A stretch of DNA of 35,942 bases, taken from Candidatus Peregrinibacteria bacterium. Its GTDB lineage: Bacteria; Patescibacteriota; Gracilibacteria; Peribacterales; Peribacteraceae. Positions 22,850 through 31,177 of the stretch are shown here, piece after piece. The stretch spans positions 1 to 35,942 of the forward strand of contig JACPMB010000030.1 in NCBI GenBank assembly GCA_016186175.1, given 5' to 3'. The first letter of the stretch is position 1; each line of letters starts with the position of its first letter. The translations under genes were made by a program, and so were the position numbers. The notes below the pieces were generated by a model that worked only from the letters and a program-made list of their open reading frames with translations, ran no database searches and was not told where the DNA came from.

Positions 22850-23407
22850 ATGTCCAGAATAGGAGCTAAACCAGTGGCGATTCCATCCGGAGTGTCGGTT
22901 GATGTGAATTCAGGGGTGGTGCGTGTAAAAGGGCCGAAAGGCGAACTTGCTTATGCGCTGCTTCCGGAAGTCACGGTTGCCATCGAAGGAAGCATCGTGA
23001 AAGTCACGCGCAAGGACGACAGCGACGACGCGCGCGCGCGGCACGGTCTGACGCGCATGCTCATACGCAACATGACAATCGGCGTAAGTTCCGGTTACGA
23101 GAAAAAACTCGAGATAATCGGCGTCGGATACAAGGCGCAGATTAAAGGCAAGTCGCTGTCTCTCAATCTCGGACATTCGCACGCTGTGAATTTCGGCGTC
23201 CCGAACGGAATTGAGATCAGCCAGGACGAGAAGAACAAGAATATAATCATATTCCGGGGGATAGACAAACAACTGGTTGGCCAGGTCGCCTCCGATCTGC
23301 GCTCTCTGCGTCCGCCGGAGCCGTACAAAGGCAAGGGCGTCCGATACCTCGGTGAAGACGTCCGTCGTAAACCCGGCAAAGCCGCTGTTACGAAGGCTGC
23401 GGCGTGA
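22850..23407 (+). CDS. rplF: 50S ribosomal protein L6 (uL6)
   Basis: This 185-residue protein near the sarcin-ricin loop starts MSRIGAKPVAIPSGVSVDV. It has GPKGEL, the second repeat GYKAQIKGKSLSLNLGHSH, and the signature PPEPYKGKGVRYLGEDVRRKPGKA, here broken into PPEPYKGKGVRYLGED and VRRKPGK. ATG 22850 gives the family start; an upstream in-frame ATG overlaps rpsH. AATTCTT precedes the ATG. Confidence 0.97.
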   Translation: MSRIGAKPVAIPSGVSVDVNSGVVRVKGPKGELAYALLPEVTVAIEGSIVKVTRKDDSDDARARHGLTRMLIRNMTIGVSSGYEKKLEIIGVGYKAQIKGKSLSLNLGHSHAVNFGVPNGIEISQDEKNKNIIIFRGIDKQLVGQVASDLRSLRPPEPYKGKGVRYLGEDVRRKPGKAAVTKAAA

Positions 23408-23512
23408 TCATCTCTCACTAAGACTCTCCTGCTTATAATTTATCCAATTATTTACATCACTCGCCAGTCGCGATCTAAGCGCACCCTCCTCTCCACAATC
23501 TCCCTACGAGTC

Positions 23513-23860
23513 ATGTCCCGTCCAACCAAATCACAACTCCGGCAGGCCCGTATACGCCGGGTACGGACGAAAATCCGCGGCACGCCGGAGCGCCCGCGCA
23601 TGTCCGTGCACCGGTCGCTAAAAGTCATTAGGGTGCAGCTGATTGATGATTCCGCCGGCAAAACTCTCGCCGCGGCTTCGTCACTCGAAGCCAAGGCAAA
23701 ACTTACAAAAGAGGGCGCAAAAAAGGTCGGGGCGATCATCGCCAAAAAAGCCAAAGACGCCAAAATCATCGCCGCCGTCTTTGACCGCGGGCCGTACAAG
23801 TATCACGGACGCATCAAGGAACTCGCCGACGCAGCTCGCGCAGGCGGATTACAATTCTGA
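23513..23860 (+). CDS. rplR: 50S ribosomal protein L18 (uL18)
   Basis: This 115-residue 5S-binding protein has [20 protein letters not shown], then the later [20 protein letters not shown] and the terminal GGLQF typical of the family. A 105-bp gap after rplF has no strong element. The next ORF begins 3 bp after the stop. Confidence 0.96.
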   Translation: MSRPTKSQLRQARIRRVRTKIRGTPERPRMSVHRSLKVIRVQLIDDSAGKTLAAASSLEAKAKLTKEGAKKVGAIIAKKAKDAKIIAAVFDRGPYKYHGRIKELADAARAGGLQF

Positions 23861-23863
23861 TCT

Positions 23864-24091
23864 ATGCAGGAAATCCCTTTTGCATGGCGTGTTGAAACTC
23901 TCAGGGATAAGCATGGTCTCACATTGTCTGACGTGCCCGATGGCACTTTTTTAACGTTCAATAATGCAAGAGAGCTTGTGGCACTTAGTGATGATCCTTA
24001 CGTTGTGATACTGTCAGATCAAGAACGAACAAAACTGCAGCCTCTTATTGATTACGTGAACACGATTTCTTCTCCTTATACGTATGGCTAA
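23864..24091 (+). CDS. Unknown 75-residue protein between L18 and S5
   Basis: This ORF is inserted in the usual L18-S5 junction. It starts 3 bp after the rplR stop and ends 8 bp inside rpsE, so it should be cotranscribed and translationally coupled. The protein (MQEIPFAWRVETLRDKHG...) is mildly acidic, with no membrane segment and no cysteines. It has segments TFNNARELVALSDDPYVVILSDQE and YVNTISSPYTYG. Base use is AT-richer than in the flanking genes. I do not recognise a family. It may be a small regulator or a recent insertion; the neat junctions argue for a real gene. Confidence 0.65.
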   Translation: MQEIPFAWRVETLRDKHGLTLSDVPDGTFLTFNNARELVALSDDPYVVILSDQERTKLQPLIDYVNTISSPYTYG

Positions 24092-24764
24092 ATCTTCCCG
24101 TCCCGACCGCAAGCGCGGCGACCGCGGCGGCCGCCGCGAACCGAGCGAGTTCTCGGAAACCACTCTCTCCGTTGACCGCGTCACCCGCGTGGTGAAGGGC
24201 GGGCGCCGCATGAGATTCCGCGCGATCGTCGTCGTGGGCAACAAAAAAGGGAAGGTCGGGCTTGGAACCGGCAAGGCGACGGAGGTACAGACTGCGGTCA
24301 AAAAAGCGTCTTCGGCGGCCAGGCGCGCCATGATAAGAATTCCGATCGTAAACGACACCATTCCTCACTCCGTGGAACTTAAGTTCAAAGCGGCACGAGT
24401 TAGGTTGCTGCCGGCACACCCAGGAACCGGCGTGATAGCGGGCGGGGCGCTCCGCGTTATCCTCGATCAGGCTGGAGTGAGGAACGTTCTCAGCAAGCGC
24501 TTCGGCACACGCAACAAGCTGGTTAACGCGCAGACTGCCATCATGGCCCTGCAAAAGCTCCGTCACGCGCCCGGCGCGACGGCCGCGGTTATCGAAGAAG
24601 CGGCCGCAGCAACCATTGAATCCAGAAAGAAGCCGTTGACTGTCGGTTTGCCGGGAGAAGGAATCGAGGAGGAAGTCCGATCGGGCGGCCTTGAGCTCAC
24701 GGAAATGACCAGATCGGAAGTCGAGAAGCAGAGAGATATTCACCGGAAGGGGAAGATTGAATAA
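24084..24764 (+). CDS. rpsE: 30S ribosomal protein S5 (uS5)
   Basis: This 226-residue accuracy protein of the mRNA entry channel has SETTLSVDRVTRVVKGGRRM, VVVGNKKGKVGLGTGKA, then VRLLPAHPGTGVIAGGALR and RNVLSKRFGTRNKLVNAQTA. The C-terminus extends about 40 residues past the usual end. The start overlaps the upstream unknown ORF. No L30 gene follows, and the operon is broken here by an opposite-strand gene. Confidence 0.96.
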   Translation: MAKSSRPDRKRGDRGGRREPSEFSETTLSVDRVTRVVKGGRRMRFRAIVVVGNKKGKVGLGTGKATEVQTAVKKASSAARRAMIRIPIVNDTIPHSVELKFKAARVRLLPAHPGTGVIAGGALRVILDQAGVRNVLSKRFGTRNKLVNAQTAIMALQKLRHAPGATAAVIEEAAAATIESRKKPLTVGLPGEGIEEEVRSGGLELTEMTRSEVEKQRDIHRKGKIE

Positions 24765-24833
24765 AGCGCTGCGCGCGGCGGCCATTTTCTTTGCTCGTCC
24801 AAAGAAAATGGCCAAAAAGAAAGGACGGCGCTT
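24764..24833. repeat. Large inverted repeat between rpsE and the CAP-domain gene
   Basis: A perfect 14-bp stem GGCCATTTTCTTTG / CAAAGAAAATGGCC (24780-24793 and 24800-24813) has a 6-nt loop. Outer AAAGCGC/GCGCTTT arms extend the structure to about 70 bp. It lies between convergent genes and could act as a bidirectional terminator, though T tracts are lacking. Confidence 0.7.
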
Positions 24834-24972
24834 TCAACGCTCCTCCGCCGCTCTGCCATTGAAGCCAGGACAAACATTTTCTCGATTCACTGCACCCCTT
24901 CACCCCCCTGAAAGCGCGGCCGCGCCGTATGTTGTTTGATGTTTGTTTTGGAAAAACGCTTGCGCAATTAAG

Positions 24973-25608
24973 CTAGTTTTCTTTCACCGACATTCCTCCG
25001 AAATTTTGCACCCAAATGCCCCCAGAATACCCGAGTCCGAACTCCTTGAATTTTCCATTGAGAATATTCTCGCGGTGCGTACTTGAACGCATCCAGGCCG
25101 ACATAACGTCTTTTGCGTTCTTCTGGCCTTTGGCGATGTTCTCGCCGTACGGAAAACTGACGGAACAATTGCATGGTTTTACGAAATATCCTGTCGCTCG
25201 TATGCGGTCTTCCAGATCCGTGCCGTCCGGAGCTATGTGCGAAAAGAAGTTTCTCTTGGCCATATCGTTGGCATGAATTTGCGCGGAGCGCTCGAGAATG
25301 GGATTCCTGGTCAACGTGGCAATTCCGCGCTTTTGACGTTCCTGGTTAACGATTGATAAAACGTCTCTGCGAAACGCCAGAATCGAGTTGCGAATCGAAA
25401 TGGCCGAGATGGACGCTGAAGAAACTGATTGAAAGGACGCCGAAACATTCCCGGAACGCACTGGCACAGCGTTCGGAAGAACGAGATAGGGAGCTGTGCG
25501 ATCATCAACACGGAAGTAGGCCAGGCCTGATTGCGGGGTCAGGATGATAAAAGCGAGTGCCAGCAACAGCATCAGTGCAACGATTCTACACTTTCCTTTC
25601 CAGAACAT
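24973..25608 (-). CDS. Secreted CAP-domain (SCP-like) protein
   Basis: This 211-residue protein has an N-terminal hydrophobic leader (about residues 8-30, IVALMLLLALAFIILTPQSG) for export. A Ser-rich linker and a CAP domain (about 80-205) follow: VNQERQKRGIATLTRNPILE, AQIHANDMAKRNFFSHIAPDG, GENIAKGQKNAKDVMSAWM and HRENILNGKFKEFGLGY. His and Glu of the CAP cavity are present (FSH, GENI, HRENIL). Bacterial CAP proteins are extracellular with mostly unknown function. It lies on the opposite strand exactly where rpmD (L30) is expected, splitting the ribosomal operon; its start is only 41 bp from the L15 start. Confidence 0.9.
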   Translation of the reverse strand: MFWKGKCRIVALMLLLALAFIILTPQSGLAYFRVDDRTAPYLVLPNAVPVRSGNVSASFQSVSSASISAISIRNSILAFRRDVLSIVNQERQKRGIATLTRNPILERSAQIHANDMAKRNFFSHIAPDGTDLEDRIRATGYFVKPCNCSVSFPYGENIAKGQKNAKDVMSAWMRSSTHRENILNGKFKEFGLGYSGGIWVQNFGGMSVKEN

Positions 25609-25649
25609 CTATTCTACACTGCCGGCCTTCGGACATTCCCCGTTTTTCC

Positions 25650-26093
25650 GTGCTCAATCGTCTTAGTCCCAATCCAGGCTCCCGCAAACTCCGAAAACGA
25701 GTCGCGCGCGGAAACAGCGGAAAAGGCGGCACAACCGCCGGGCGGGGAACAAAAGGCCAGCAATCACGCGTCGGTAAAGGAAGGAAATTCGGATTTGAAG
25801 GCGGCCAGGTTCCGCTGATCCGGCGGCAGCCGAAAATGGGCGGTTTCAAGCACCCGCGGAGACGGACATATGAGCCGCTTAATCTTGATGTTTTGGAAGC
25901 GAAGCTCGATGCCGGCGAATACGACGTCGCGGCGCTTCGTGCGAAGAAAATAATCCGGACTGGAAATCCCGTTAAACTCCTCTCGCGCGGGGCCGTCAGC
26001 AAAAAGTTCTCGCTCTCGGTGCACGCAACCTCGGCGAAGGCGCGCATGGCGGTGGAGCAGGCCGGCGGCAGCATCACAATCCTTAAACAGTAG
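25650..26093 (+). CDS. rplO: 50S ribosomal protein L15 (uL15)
   Basis: This 147-residue 50S assembly protein has the family N-terminus LNRLSPNPGSRKLRKRVARG at GTG 25650, followed by the Gly-rich GRGTKGQQSR and the FEGGQVPLIRRQPKMGGF signature. The frame is open further upstream (25557), but that part overlaps the divergent CAP gene and has no family match. Because the operon is interrupted upstream, L15-SecY and later genes probably have their own promoter in 25609-25649; no convincing one is seen. Confidence 0.93.
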   Translation: MLNRLSPNPGSRKLRKRVARGNSGKGGTTAGRGTKGQQSRVGKGRKFGFEGGQVPLIRRQPKMGGFKHPRRRTYEPLNLDVLEAKLDAGEYDVAALRAKKIIRTGNPVKLLSRGAVSKKFSLSVHATSAKARMAVEQAGGSITILKQ

Positions 26094-26096
26094 CAC

Positions 26097-27383
26097 ATGG
26101 CCGTCTTATCATATTTGCAACAACTCTGGCGTTCCGAAGATCTGCGCAAGCGCATAGTGGTCACCGTGTTCCTTCTTTTCCTCTATCGCGTGGCCGCGCA
26201 TGTTGCCGTGCCCGGCGCGGATGTGTTCGCTTTAAGACAGTATCTGGATACGAAAGGATCGGGCGGAGGAGCTCTGGGGGTGTTCGCCGCGCTTACTGGC
26301 GGGGGCCTCGACAATTTCTCCGTTGTATTGCTGGGCCTGAGTCCGTATATCAACGCGTCAATCATAATCCAGCTTTGCACTGTGATATTCCCGAAACTCG
26401 AGGCGCTGAGCAAAGAAGGAGCGCAGGGGCAGCAGGAACTCAACAGGTACACGCGCTGGCTGGCGCTGCCGCTCAGTTTTCTGCAAAGCTACGGCTTTTT
26501 GGTTCTGCTTGGACGCGGAGGAGTCAACATCGTTGACATTTCCTTTCCGGCCGTAATTTTGCCAATGATCTTCGTAACTGCAGGGTCGCTGTTCCTAATG
26601 TGGCTCGGCGAGATCATTACCGAGAAAGGGATCGGCAACGGCGTCTCGATGATCATCTTTATTGGCATCGTGGCGGAGATACCAACGCGATTTGGCGGAA
26701 TACTTCTTACGGGAGACGGCAAGGTGGGCGCTTTCTATCTTTTCGTAATAGTCTCGATCGCGATGCTTGTAGCCGTGGTGTTGTTCACGGACGCGCATCG
26801 CCTGATACCGATCACGTACGCGAGCCAGGGGGCCGGTCGGGGAGTCCAGGGCTCCATTCCAATTCGTATCAACCAAGCCGGCATGATCCCGATCATTTTC
26901 GCGATTTCCCTCATCACGTTCCCGGAAATTCTCGCCCAATTTCTCCGCAGCGCGCCGCGCTTTGCCTCCGTGGTGGAGTTTATCACTAAATACCTGAGCT
27001 CCCAGAATCCCAGTTTTCTCTACATGGCGGGATACTTCCTGCTTGTCGTCGGTTTCACCTTCTTCTATGTGTCGGTCACTTTCAAGCCGAAAGAAGTCGC
27101 CGAGACCATACAGAAGCGCGGAGGCTTCATACCAGGCATGCGCCCTGGCCAGCAGACTGCAAATCTTCTTGCCAAAACCAGTAACCGCCTGAATCTCTGG
27201 GGCGGAATCTTTCTGGCAATCGTCGCGGTAATTCCATTGCTATTCACAAAATACTCATCGCTCGGTTCCACCGACTTGCTCATCTCCGGCTCCGGCCTGA
27301 TTATCATTGTAGGGGTCGTGATGGAACTAATCAGGCAAATTAACGCGCAGATGCTGGCTCATGATTACGAAAAACTCGTCTGA
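26097..27383 (+). CDS. secY: Protein translocase subunit SecY
   Basis: This 428-residue channel-forming subunit of the Sec translocon has ten membrane helices. It has RIVVTVFLLFLYRVAAHVAV (TM1), the plug-region FAALTGGGLDNFSVVLLGLSPYINASIIIQL split across TM2, and the cytoplasmic loop segments AYASQGAGRGVQGS-like (ITYASQGAGRGVQG) and GFIPGMRPGQQTANLL. Normal length. It starts 3 bp after rplO. Confidence 0.97.
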   Translation: MAVLSYLQQLWRSEDLRKRIVVTVFLLFLYRVAAHVAVPGADVFALRQYLDTKGSGGGALGVFAALTGGGLDNFSVVLLGLSPYINASIIIQLCTVIFPKLEALSKEGAQGQQELNRYTRWLALPLSFLQSYGFLVLLGRGGVNIVDISFPAVILPMIFVTAGSLFLMWLGEIITEKGIGNGVSMIIFIGIVAEIPTRFGGILLTGDGKVGAFYLFVIVSIAMLVAVVLFTDAHRLIPITYASQGAGRGVQGSIPIRINQAGMIPIIFAISLITFPEILAQFLRSAPRFASVVEFITKYLSSQNPSFLYMAGYFLLVVGFTFFYVSVTFKPKEVAETIQKRGGFIPGMRPGQQTANLLAKTSNRLNLWGGIFLAIVAVIPLLFTKYSSLGSTDLLISGSGLIIIVGVVMELIRQINAQMLAHDYEKLV

Positions 27384-27452
27384 TGATGCCTTCCTTTCGA
27401 ATCAGGCGACATTCACATTGATCATTGTTCGCCAATCATCAATCATTGGGTC

Positions 27453-28052
27453 ATGGATTTGGTGTTGTTCGGCATCCAGGGCAGCGGCAAAGGCACGCAA
27501 GCAAAGCGCCTCGCAGCCGAGTTCGGGTATGACATCTTCGAGGCCGGCGGCGAGCTCCGAAAAATCGCCGCATCAAGTTCAGAACTCGGAAAAAAAATCA
27601 GATTTTACATAGATAACGGGAACCTCGTGCCGCACGAGATCATAATGCAAGTGGTTAAAGAGGCGATCCTCGCGCGGCCAAAATCGCAGAAGATTCTATT
27701 CGACGGCATTCCGCGCGATGAGAATCAAATGACGGGTTTTAATAAGATAATGAAAGACGCCGGCCGCGATTTCCGTTGCATCCATATTCTCCTCGATCCC
27801 GCGGAAGGCATACGGCGCATTCTCGGCCGCGCAAAAATGGAAGGCAGGGCGGATGATGCGGATACAGCCATAATCGAGAGAAGAATGAAGACGTTTGTGG
27901 AGAAAACCATACCGGTTATTGAGAAATTCAAGAGAGAAAAAAAGGTACTGGATATTGACGGCATGCGCACGGTGGATGAGGTATATATGGAAATGAAAAA
28001 AAGTGCCCTAGACACGGCACCGTTTCTTCGTGGGCATCACTCCAAAATATAG
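27453..28052 (+). CDS. adk: Adenylate kinase, short-lid type
   Basis: This 199-residue enzyme catalyses ATP + AMP to 2 ADP. The P-loop is GIQGSGKGTQ (7-16), the AMP-site segment FDGIPRDENQ replaces the usual DGFPR, and RRILGRAKMEGRADDADTAI marks the lid site. The lid is very short and lacks the Cys4 zinc or INVAR insert. Ile in place of Phe in DGFPR is unusual. The tail (KKSALDTAPFLRGHHSKI) is encoded by the left arm of a long inverted repeat and may be a recent addition. It stands between secY and map as in many spc operons. Confidence 0.93.
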   Translation: MDLVLFGIQGSGKGTQAKRLAAEFGYDIFEAGGELRKIAASSSELGKKIRFYIDNGNLVPHEIIMQVVKEAILARPKSQKILFDGIPRDENQMTGFNKIMKDAGRDFRCIHILLDPAEGIRRILGRAKMEGRADDADTAIIERRMKTFVEKTIPVIEKFKREKKVLDIDGMRTVDEVYMEMKKSALDTAPFLRGHHSKI

Positions 28053-28099
28053 CTGTGTAAAGCCAATGAATGTTTGAAGAGAAACGGCGCCGTGTCTAG
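28008..28099. repeat. Long inverted repeat spanning the adk end and the map leader
   Basis: CTAGACACGGC-A-CCGTTTCT (28008-28027) and AGAAACGG-C-GCCGTGTCTAG (28079-28099) form a stem of about 19 bp with one mismatch. It encloses a 50-nt loop that contains the adk stop. The right arm ends 10 nt before the map GTG start. It could be an attenuator, an RNase III site, or the ends of a small inserted element. Confidence 0.75.
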
Positions 28100-28108
28100 A
28101 ATCAGAAA

Positions 28109-28858
28109 GTGCCGACCTTCCAGATTTTCACCGACGACGAGATTGAGTTGTTGAGAAAAGGCGGAAGCATCCTGCGAAGTTGCCTTGTCGAAACCGCAAA
28201 ACACGTGAAACCGGGTATCACGACCGGGCATCTGGATTACATTGCAGAGTGTTTCATACTGTCACATAACGGAGCGGCGCCTGCGTTCAAAGGATATAAC
28301 AATTTCCCGGCAACTTTATGCACTTCCATCAACGAGCAATGCGTGCATGGAATTCCGGGCAGCCGAACACTAATGGACGGTGACATAATCTCGCTGGACT
28401 GCGGCGTTATCTACGGCGGATTGTATACAGATGCATGCGTCACGGTGGCTGTAGGCAGAATCCCGGCAGACGTCCGGAAATTCATAGGCGTGTCCGCGCA
28501 AGCGCTTGAGCATGCGTGCAATCTGGCTGCGCCTGGAGTGAAAATAGGCGATATCTCTTCCGCGATACAACAGCATGTCGAAGGACACGGATATTCATGC
28601 GTAAACGGGTTGACAGGGCATGGGCTTGGAATTGCGCTTCACCAATTTCCGGATGTTCCGAACGTCGGCAAGGCGGGCACAGGGCCGAAACTTCCGTTAA
28701 ATACGATGATCGCCATAGAGCCCATTACTGCGATGGGCAGTCCGGAAATCCGAGACGATAAGGATGGGTGGACCATTTCGACTAAAGACGGTTCACCTTC
28801 CGCACATTTTGAGCATACGGTGCTCATCACGAGTCATGGATGCGAAATTCTGGCATAG
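28109..28858 (+). CDS. map: Methionine aminopeptidase, type I
   Basis: This 249-residue metalloprotease removes N-terminal Met. Metal ligands D97, D108, H171, E204 and E235 are in SLDCGVIYGGLYTDAC, GLTGHGLGIA, AIEPITAMG and FEHTVLIT; catalytic H80 and H178 are also present. The start codon is GTG (28109), just after a long inverted repeat. The neighbours adk and infA are canonical. Standard length. Confidence 0.95.
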   Translation: MPTFQIFTDDEIELLRKGGSILRSCLVETAKHVKPGITTGHLDYIAECFILSHNGAAPAFKGYNNFPATLCTSINEQCVHGIPGSRTLMDGDIISLDCGVIYGGLYTDACVTVAVGRIPADVRKFIGVSAQALEHACNLAAPGVKIGDISSAIQQHVEGHGYSCVNGLTGHGLGIALHQFPDVPNVGKAGTGPKLPLNTMIAIEPITAMGSPEIRDDKDGWTISTKDGSPSAHFEHTVLITSHGCEILA

Positions 28859-29008
28859 CCGCGTCATGATTATATATTATAAAATAATATGGTTATTATT
28901 CAACATAATTTTGCATACCTCAAGGTTTTATCAATCTCCATGCCTTGTACGAGCCTCTTTCCATACGTAAGATGCCTCGGCTTTACGTGCCACTTTGCTT
29001 TGCTTTCT

Positions 29009-29344
29009 GTGTCCAAAGACGTCATCGAGCTCATCGGCGTTGTGGAAGAGTGTTTCCCCAATGCCACATTCCGCGTCAGGATCACCAGCGAGCAAGCAGA
29101 GGGCCACATCCTCTTGTGCCATCTTGCGGGGCGCATGCGGGTAAATCGCGTGCGGATTCTGCCAGGCGATAGAGTGAAGCTGGAAATGACGCCTTATGAC
29201 TTGGGGAAAGGGCGCATCGTGTACAGATTTTCTCCAGTCTCCACGCACTCTCCTGCTCCCAAATTAGATGCTGCCGGAGCCGTTACGGACAAAGCCACAG
29301 ATGGACAGAAGCTGCCATCGGCCAATCCCCCAACCACCCCATGA
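29009..29344 (+). CDS. infA: Translation initiation factor IF-1 with C-terminal tail
   Basis: This 111-residue protein has an S1-like OB fold that binds the 30S A site. The core [39 protein letters not shown] and [13 protein letters not shown] is complete in about 72 residues. GTG 29009 gives the family start; the frame is open to 28889 but that part has no match. About 38 extra residues (Pro/Ala/Thr-rich) follow the core, which is odd for bacterial IF-1. The stop overlaps the rpmJ ATG (ATGA). The AT-rich stretch 28866-28905 upstream, with several TATA-like hexamers, is a possible promoter region. Confidence 0.93.
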   Translation: MSKDVIELIGVVEECFPNATFRVRITSEQAEGHILLCHLAGRMRVNRVRILPGDRVKLEMTPYDLGKGRIVYRFSPVSTHSPAPKLDAAGAVTDKATDGQKLPSANPPTTP

Positions 29345-29469
29345 AAGTCCGCCCGTCATGCACACCTATCTGCAAAAATTGCAGATTAGTCATACGGCGC
29401 AGCGGAAATGGCAAGCGCGTTCGCAGAATCGTCTGCAAAAATCCCAAGCATAAGCAGAGACAAGGTTAG
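29341..29469 (+). CDS. rpmJ: 50S ribosomal protein L36 (bL36), zinc-binding
   Basis: This 42-residue protein starts [20 protein letters not shown] and ends [11 protein letters not shown]. The zinc ligands C11, C14, C32 and H37 are all present, so it is the C+ form. It is a few residues longer than the usual 37-38. It is translationally coupled to infA by an ATGA overlap and stands in the canonical infA-rpmJ-rpsM order. Confidence 0.95.
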   Translation: MKVRPSCTPICKNCRLVIRRSGNGKRVRRIVCKNPKHKQRQG

Positions 29470-29540
29470 TGCCTCCCAATTCGTCCCCGGCCCTCTCTGC
29501 TCACTCAAGGCAGGGCGGTATGTTCCCTCTCAGCCATCAC

Positions 29541-29921
29541 ATGCTCCGTATATCAGGCGTCGTATTACCAGGCAGCAAGCGCATTGAGATCGCACTCACG
29601 GCGATCAGGGGCATAGGGCGTCCGCTCAGCAGGCGTATTTTACGCGAGCTAGGCGTCAATATGGATACGAAGACGGACAATATGAACGAGACAGACCAGG
29701 CAAGATTGCGCGGAAGAGTGGAGAGGGAGCTAACCGAAGGCGAACTGACGAGAAAGATATCGCTCGATATCAAGCGTCTGCAGGACGTGGGCACATGGCG
29801 CGGCTACCGGCACCGCCGTAAGTTGCCCGTGCGCGGTCAGACGTCCCGCAGAAACGCCAGGACTAAGCGCGGCAAAAAGAAAACAGGGCTCTCCGGTCGT
29901 ACAGTTCTTACTAAGACGTAA
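29541..29921 (+). CDS. rpsM: 30S ribosomal protein S13 (uS13)
   Basis: This 126-residue protein of the 30S head contacts L5 and P-site tRNA. It has MLRISGVVLPGSKRIEIAL, TAIRGIGRPLSRRILRELGV, then WRGYRHRRKLPVRGQTSRRN and NARTKRGKKKTGL. ATG 29541 gives the family start; the frame is open to GTG 29469 without family match. The usual order L36-S13-S11-S4 is kept. Confidence 0.95.
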   Translation: MLRISGVVLPGSKRIEIALTAIRGIGRPLSRRILRELGVNMDTKTDNMNETDQARLRGRVERELTEGELTRKISLDIKRLQDVGTWRGYRHRRKLPVRGQTSRRNARTKRGKKKTGLSGRTVLTKT

Positions 29922-30024
29922 CCTTCACCGCCTTATCCCCCTCCTCCATTATTTCCCGCTTTGCAAGACAAGTCGCTCGGAATGAAAGAACCAGCATCCA
30001 ATTCTTCTTACAATATTTGTTACG

Positions 30025-30495
30025 ATGACTGACGATAAGAAAGAACCATCGGCAATAGAAAAAGCTCTCTCCAAAGGAGAGACATCTGCGGGCCCCGATG
30101 CGGAAACTGCGATCGGCAAGCGCGTCAAGAAAAAGAAAATCAAACGCGCGTTTCCAAAGGCGCGCGTCTGCATACATGCTGGCGAGAACAACACAATCGT
30201 CACTTTTACGGATCTTGACGGCAATGTTCTTGGTTGGAGCAGCAGCGGATCCGCGGGATTCAAAGGCACGCGCAAATCAACGCCGTACGCTGCGAAAATC
30301 GCTGCCGAGACTGCAGCTGGAAAAACAAAGTCGTACGGCATTGAGACTATTACGGTGGAAGTGAGCGGACTCGGCCCTGGGCGCGAACAGGCTATTCGCG
30401 GATTGCAGGGCGCAGGTTTGAATCTCGACGCTATCGTGGACGTCACGCCAATCTCGCACGGCGGGTGCCGGGCGCCTGGGAGGAGAAGAGTTTAA
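30025..30495 (+). CDS. rpsK: 30S ribosomal protein S11 (uS11)
   Basis: This 156-residue platform protein has a family core from about residue 36: RAFPKARVCIHAGENNTIVT, FTDLDGNVLGWSSSGSAGFKG, TPYAAKIAAETAA and GLGPGREQAIRGLQGAGL, ending HGGCRAPGRRRV. A 35-residue charged N-terminal extension (TDDKKEPSAIEKALSKGE) precedes it. A 103-bp gap with no gene separates it from rpsM. Confidence 0.96.
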   Translation: MTDDKKEPSAIEKALSKGETSAGPDAETAIGKRVKKKKIKRAFPKARVCIHAGENNTIVTFTDLDGNVLGWSSSGSAGFKGTRKSTPYAAKIAAETAAGKTKSYGIETITVEVSGLGPGREQAIRGLQGAGLNLDAIVDVTPISHGGCRAPGRRRV

Positions 30496-30517
30496 ATATG
30501 CCCATTCTTATAAGTTT

Positions 30518-31135
30518 ATGAAGTACAACGGACCAAAGGCAAAAAAGTGCCGCCGGCAGGGCGTAAATCTGTATGGAACAGATAAGTACGACAAAATATT
30601 GCAGCGCAAGCCGCACGGTCCCGGTAAAACTCCGCGTGATCAAGGCGGCCGCCTGTCGGAATTCGGGCAGCAGCTTAAAGAGAAGCAGAAGGCGCGCGAC
30701 ATGTATGGCATCAGCGAGCGCCAGTTTTTGGGCATGTATATGCGGGCCACAAAAATAGCCGGCCAAACCGGAGATGTGCTGAAACAGATGCTGGAGCGCC
30801 GCCTCGATAATGTCATTTACCGGGCCGGATTTGCCATGACGCGCACGCAGTCGCGGCAATTCGTGGGGCATGGCCACTTTCTTGTTGATGGCGTCCGCGT
30901 CACGATCCCATCGTTCCAGGTGAAGCAGGAACAGATCGTCACAGCCAGAGGCAAATCTAAGAATTCTCCGGTATTTGCACCAATTCTGGCCGCTCATGAA
31001 AAATATCTCCCCCCCGCATGGATGACGGTTGATCCAAAAGCGATGCGTATAGAGATACGGGCGATGCCGCCGCCAGAAGCGGCAGAGCAGGCGGTGGACA
31101 TGAGGCAGATCGTGGAATTCTACTCACGCACCTAA
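30518..31135 (+). CDS. rpsD: 30S ribosomal protein S4 (uS4)
   Basis: This 205-residue 16S assembly initiator is the alpha-operon repressor in some bacteria. The N-terminal part has KAKKCRRQGVNLYG, RKPHGPGKTPRDQGGRLSEF and KEKQKARDMYGISERQF. The S4 domain (LERRLDNVIYRAGFAMTR, FLVDGVRVTIPSFQV) follows. It lacks the N-terminal zinc-binding cysteine set. Normal length. Confidence 0.97.
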   Translation: MKYNGPKAKKCRRQGVNLYGTDKYDKILQRKPHGPGKTPRDQGGRLSEFGQQLKEKQKARDMYGISERQFLGMYMRATKIAGQTGDVLKQMLERRLDNVIYRAGFAMTRTQSRQFVGHGHFLVDGVRVTIPSFQVKQEQIVTARGKSKNSPVFAPILAAHEKYLPPAWMTVDPKAMRIEIRAMPPPEAAEQAVDMRQIVEFYSRT

Positions 31136-31177
31136 TTTTATTTCCGCGGGTCGAATACTCGCGTTATCTCTGTCTTT

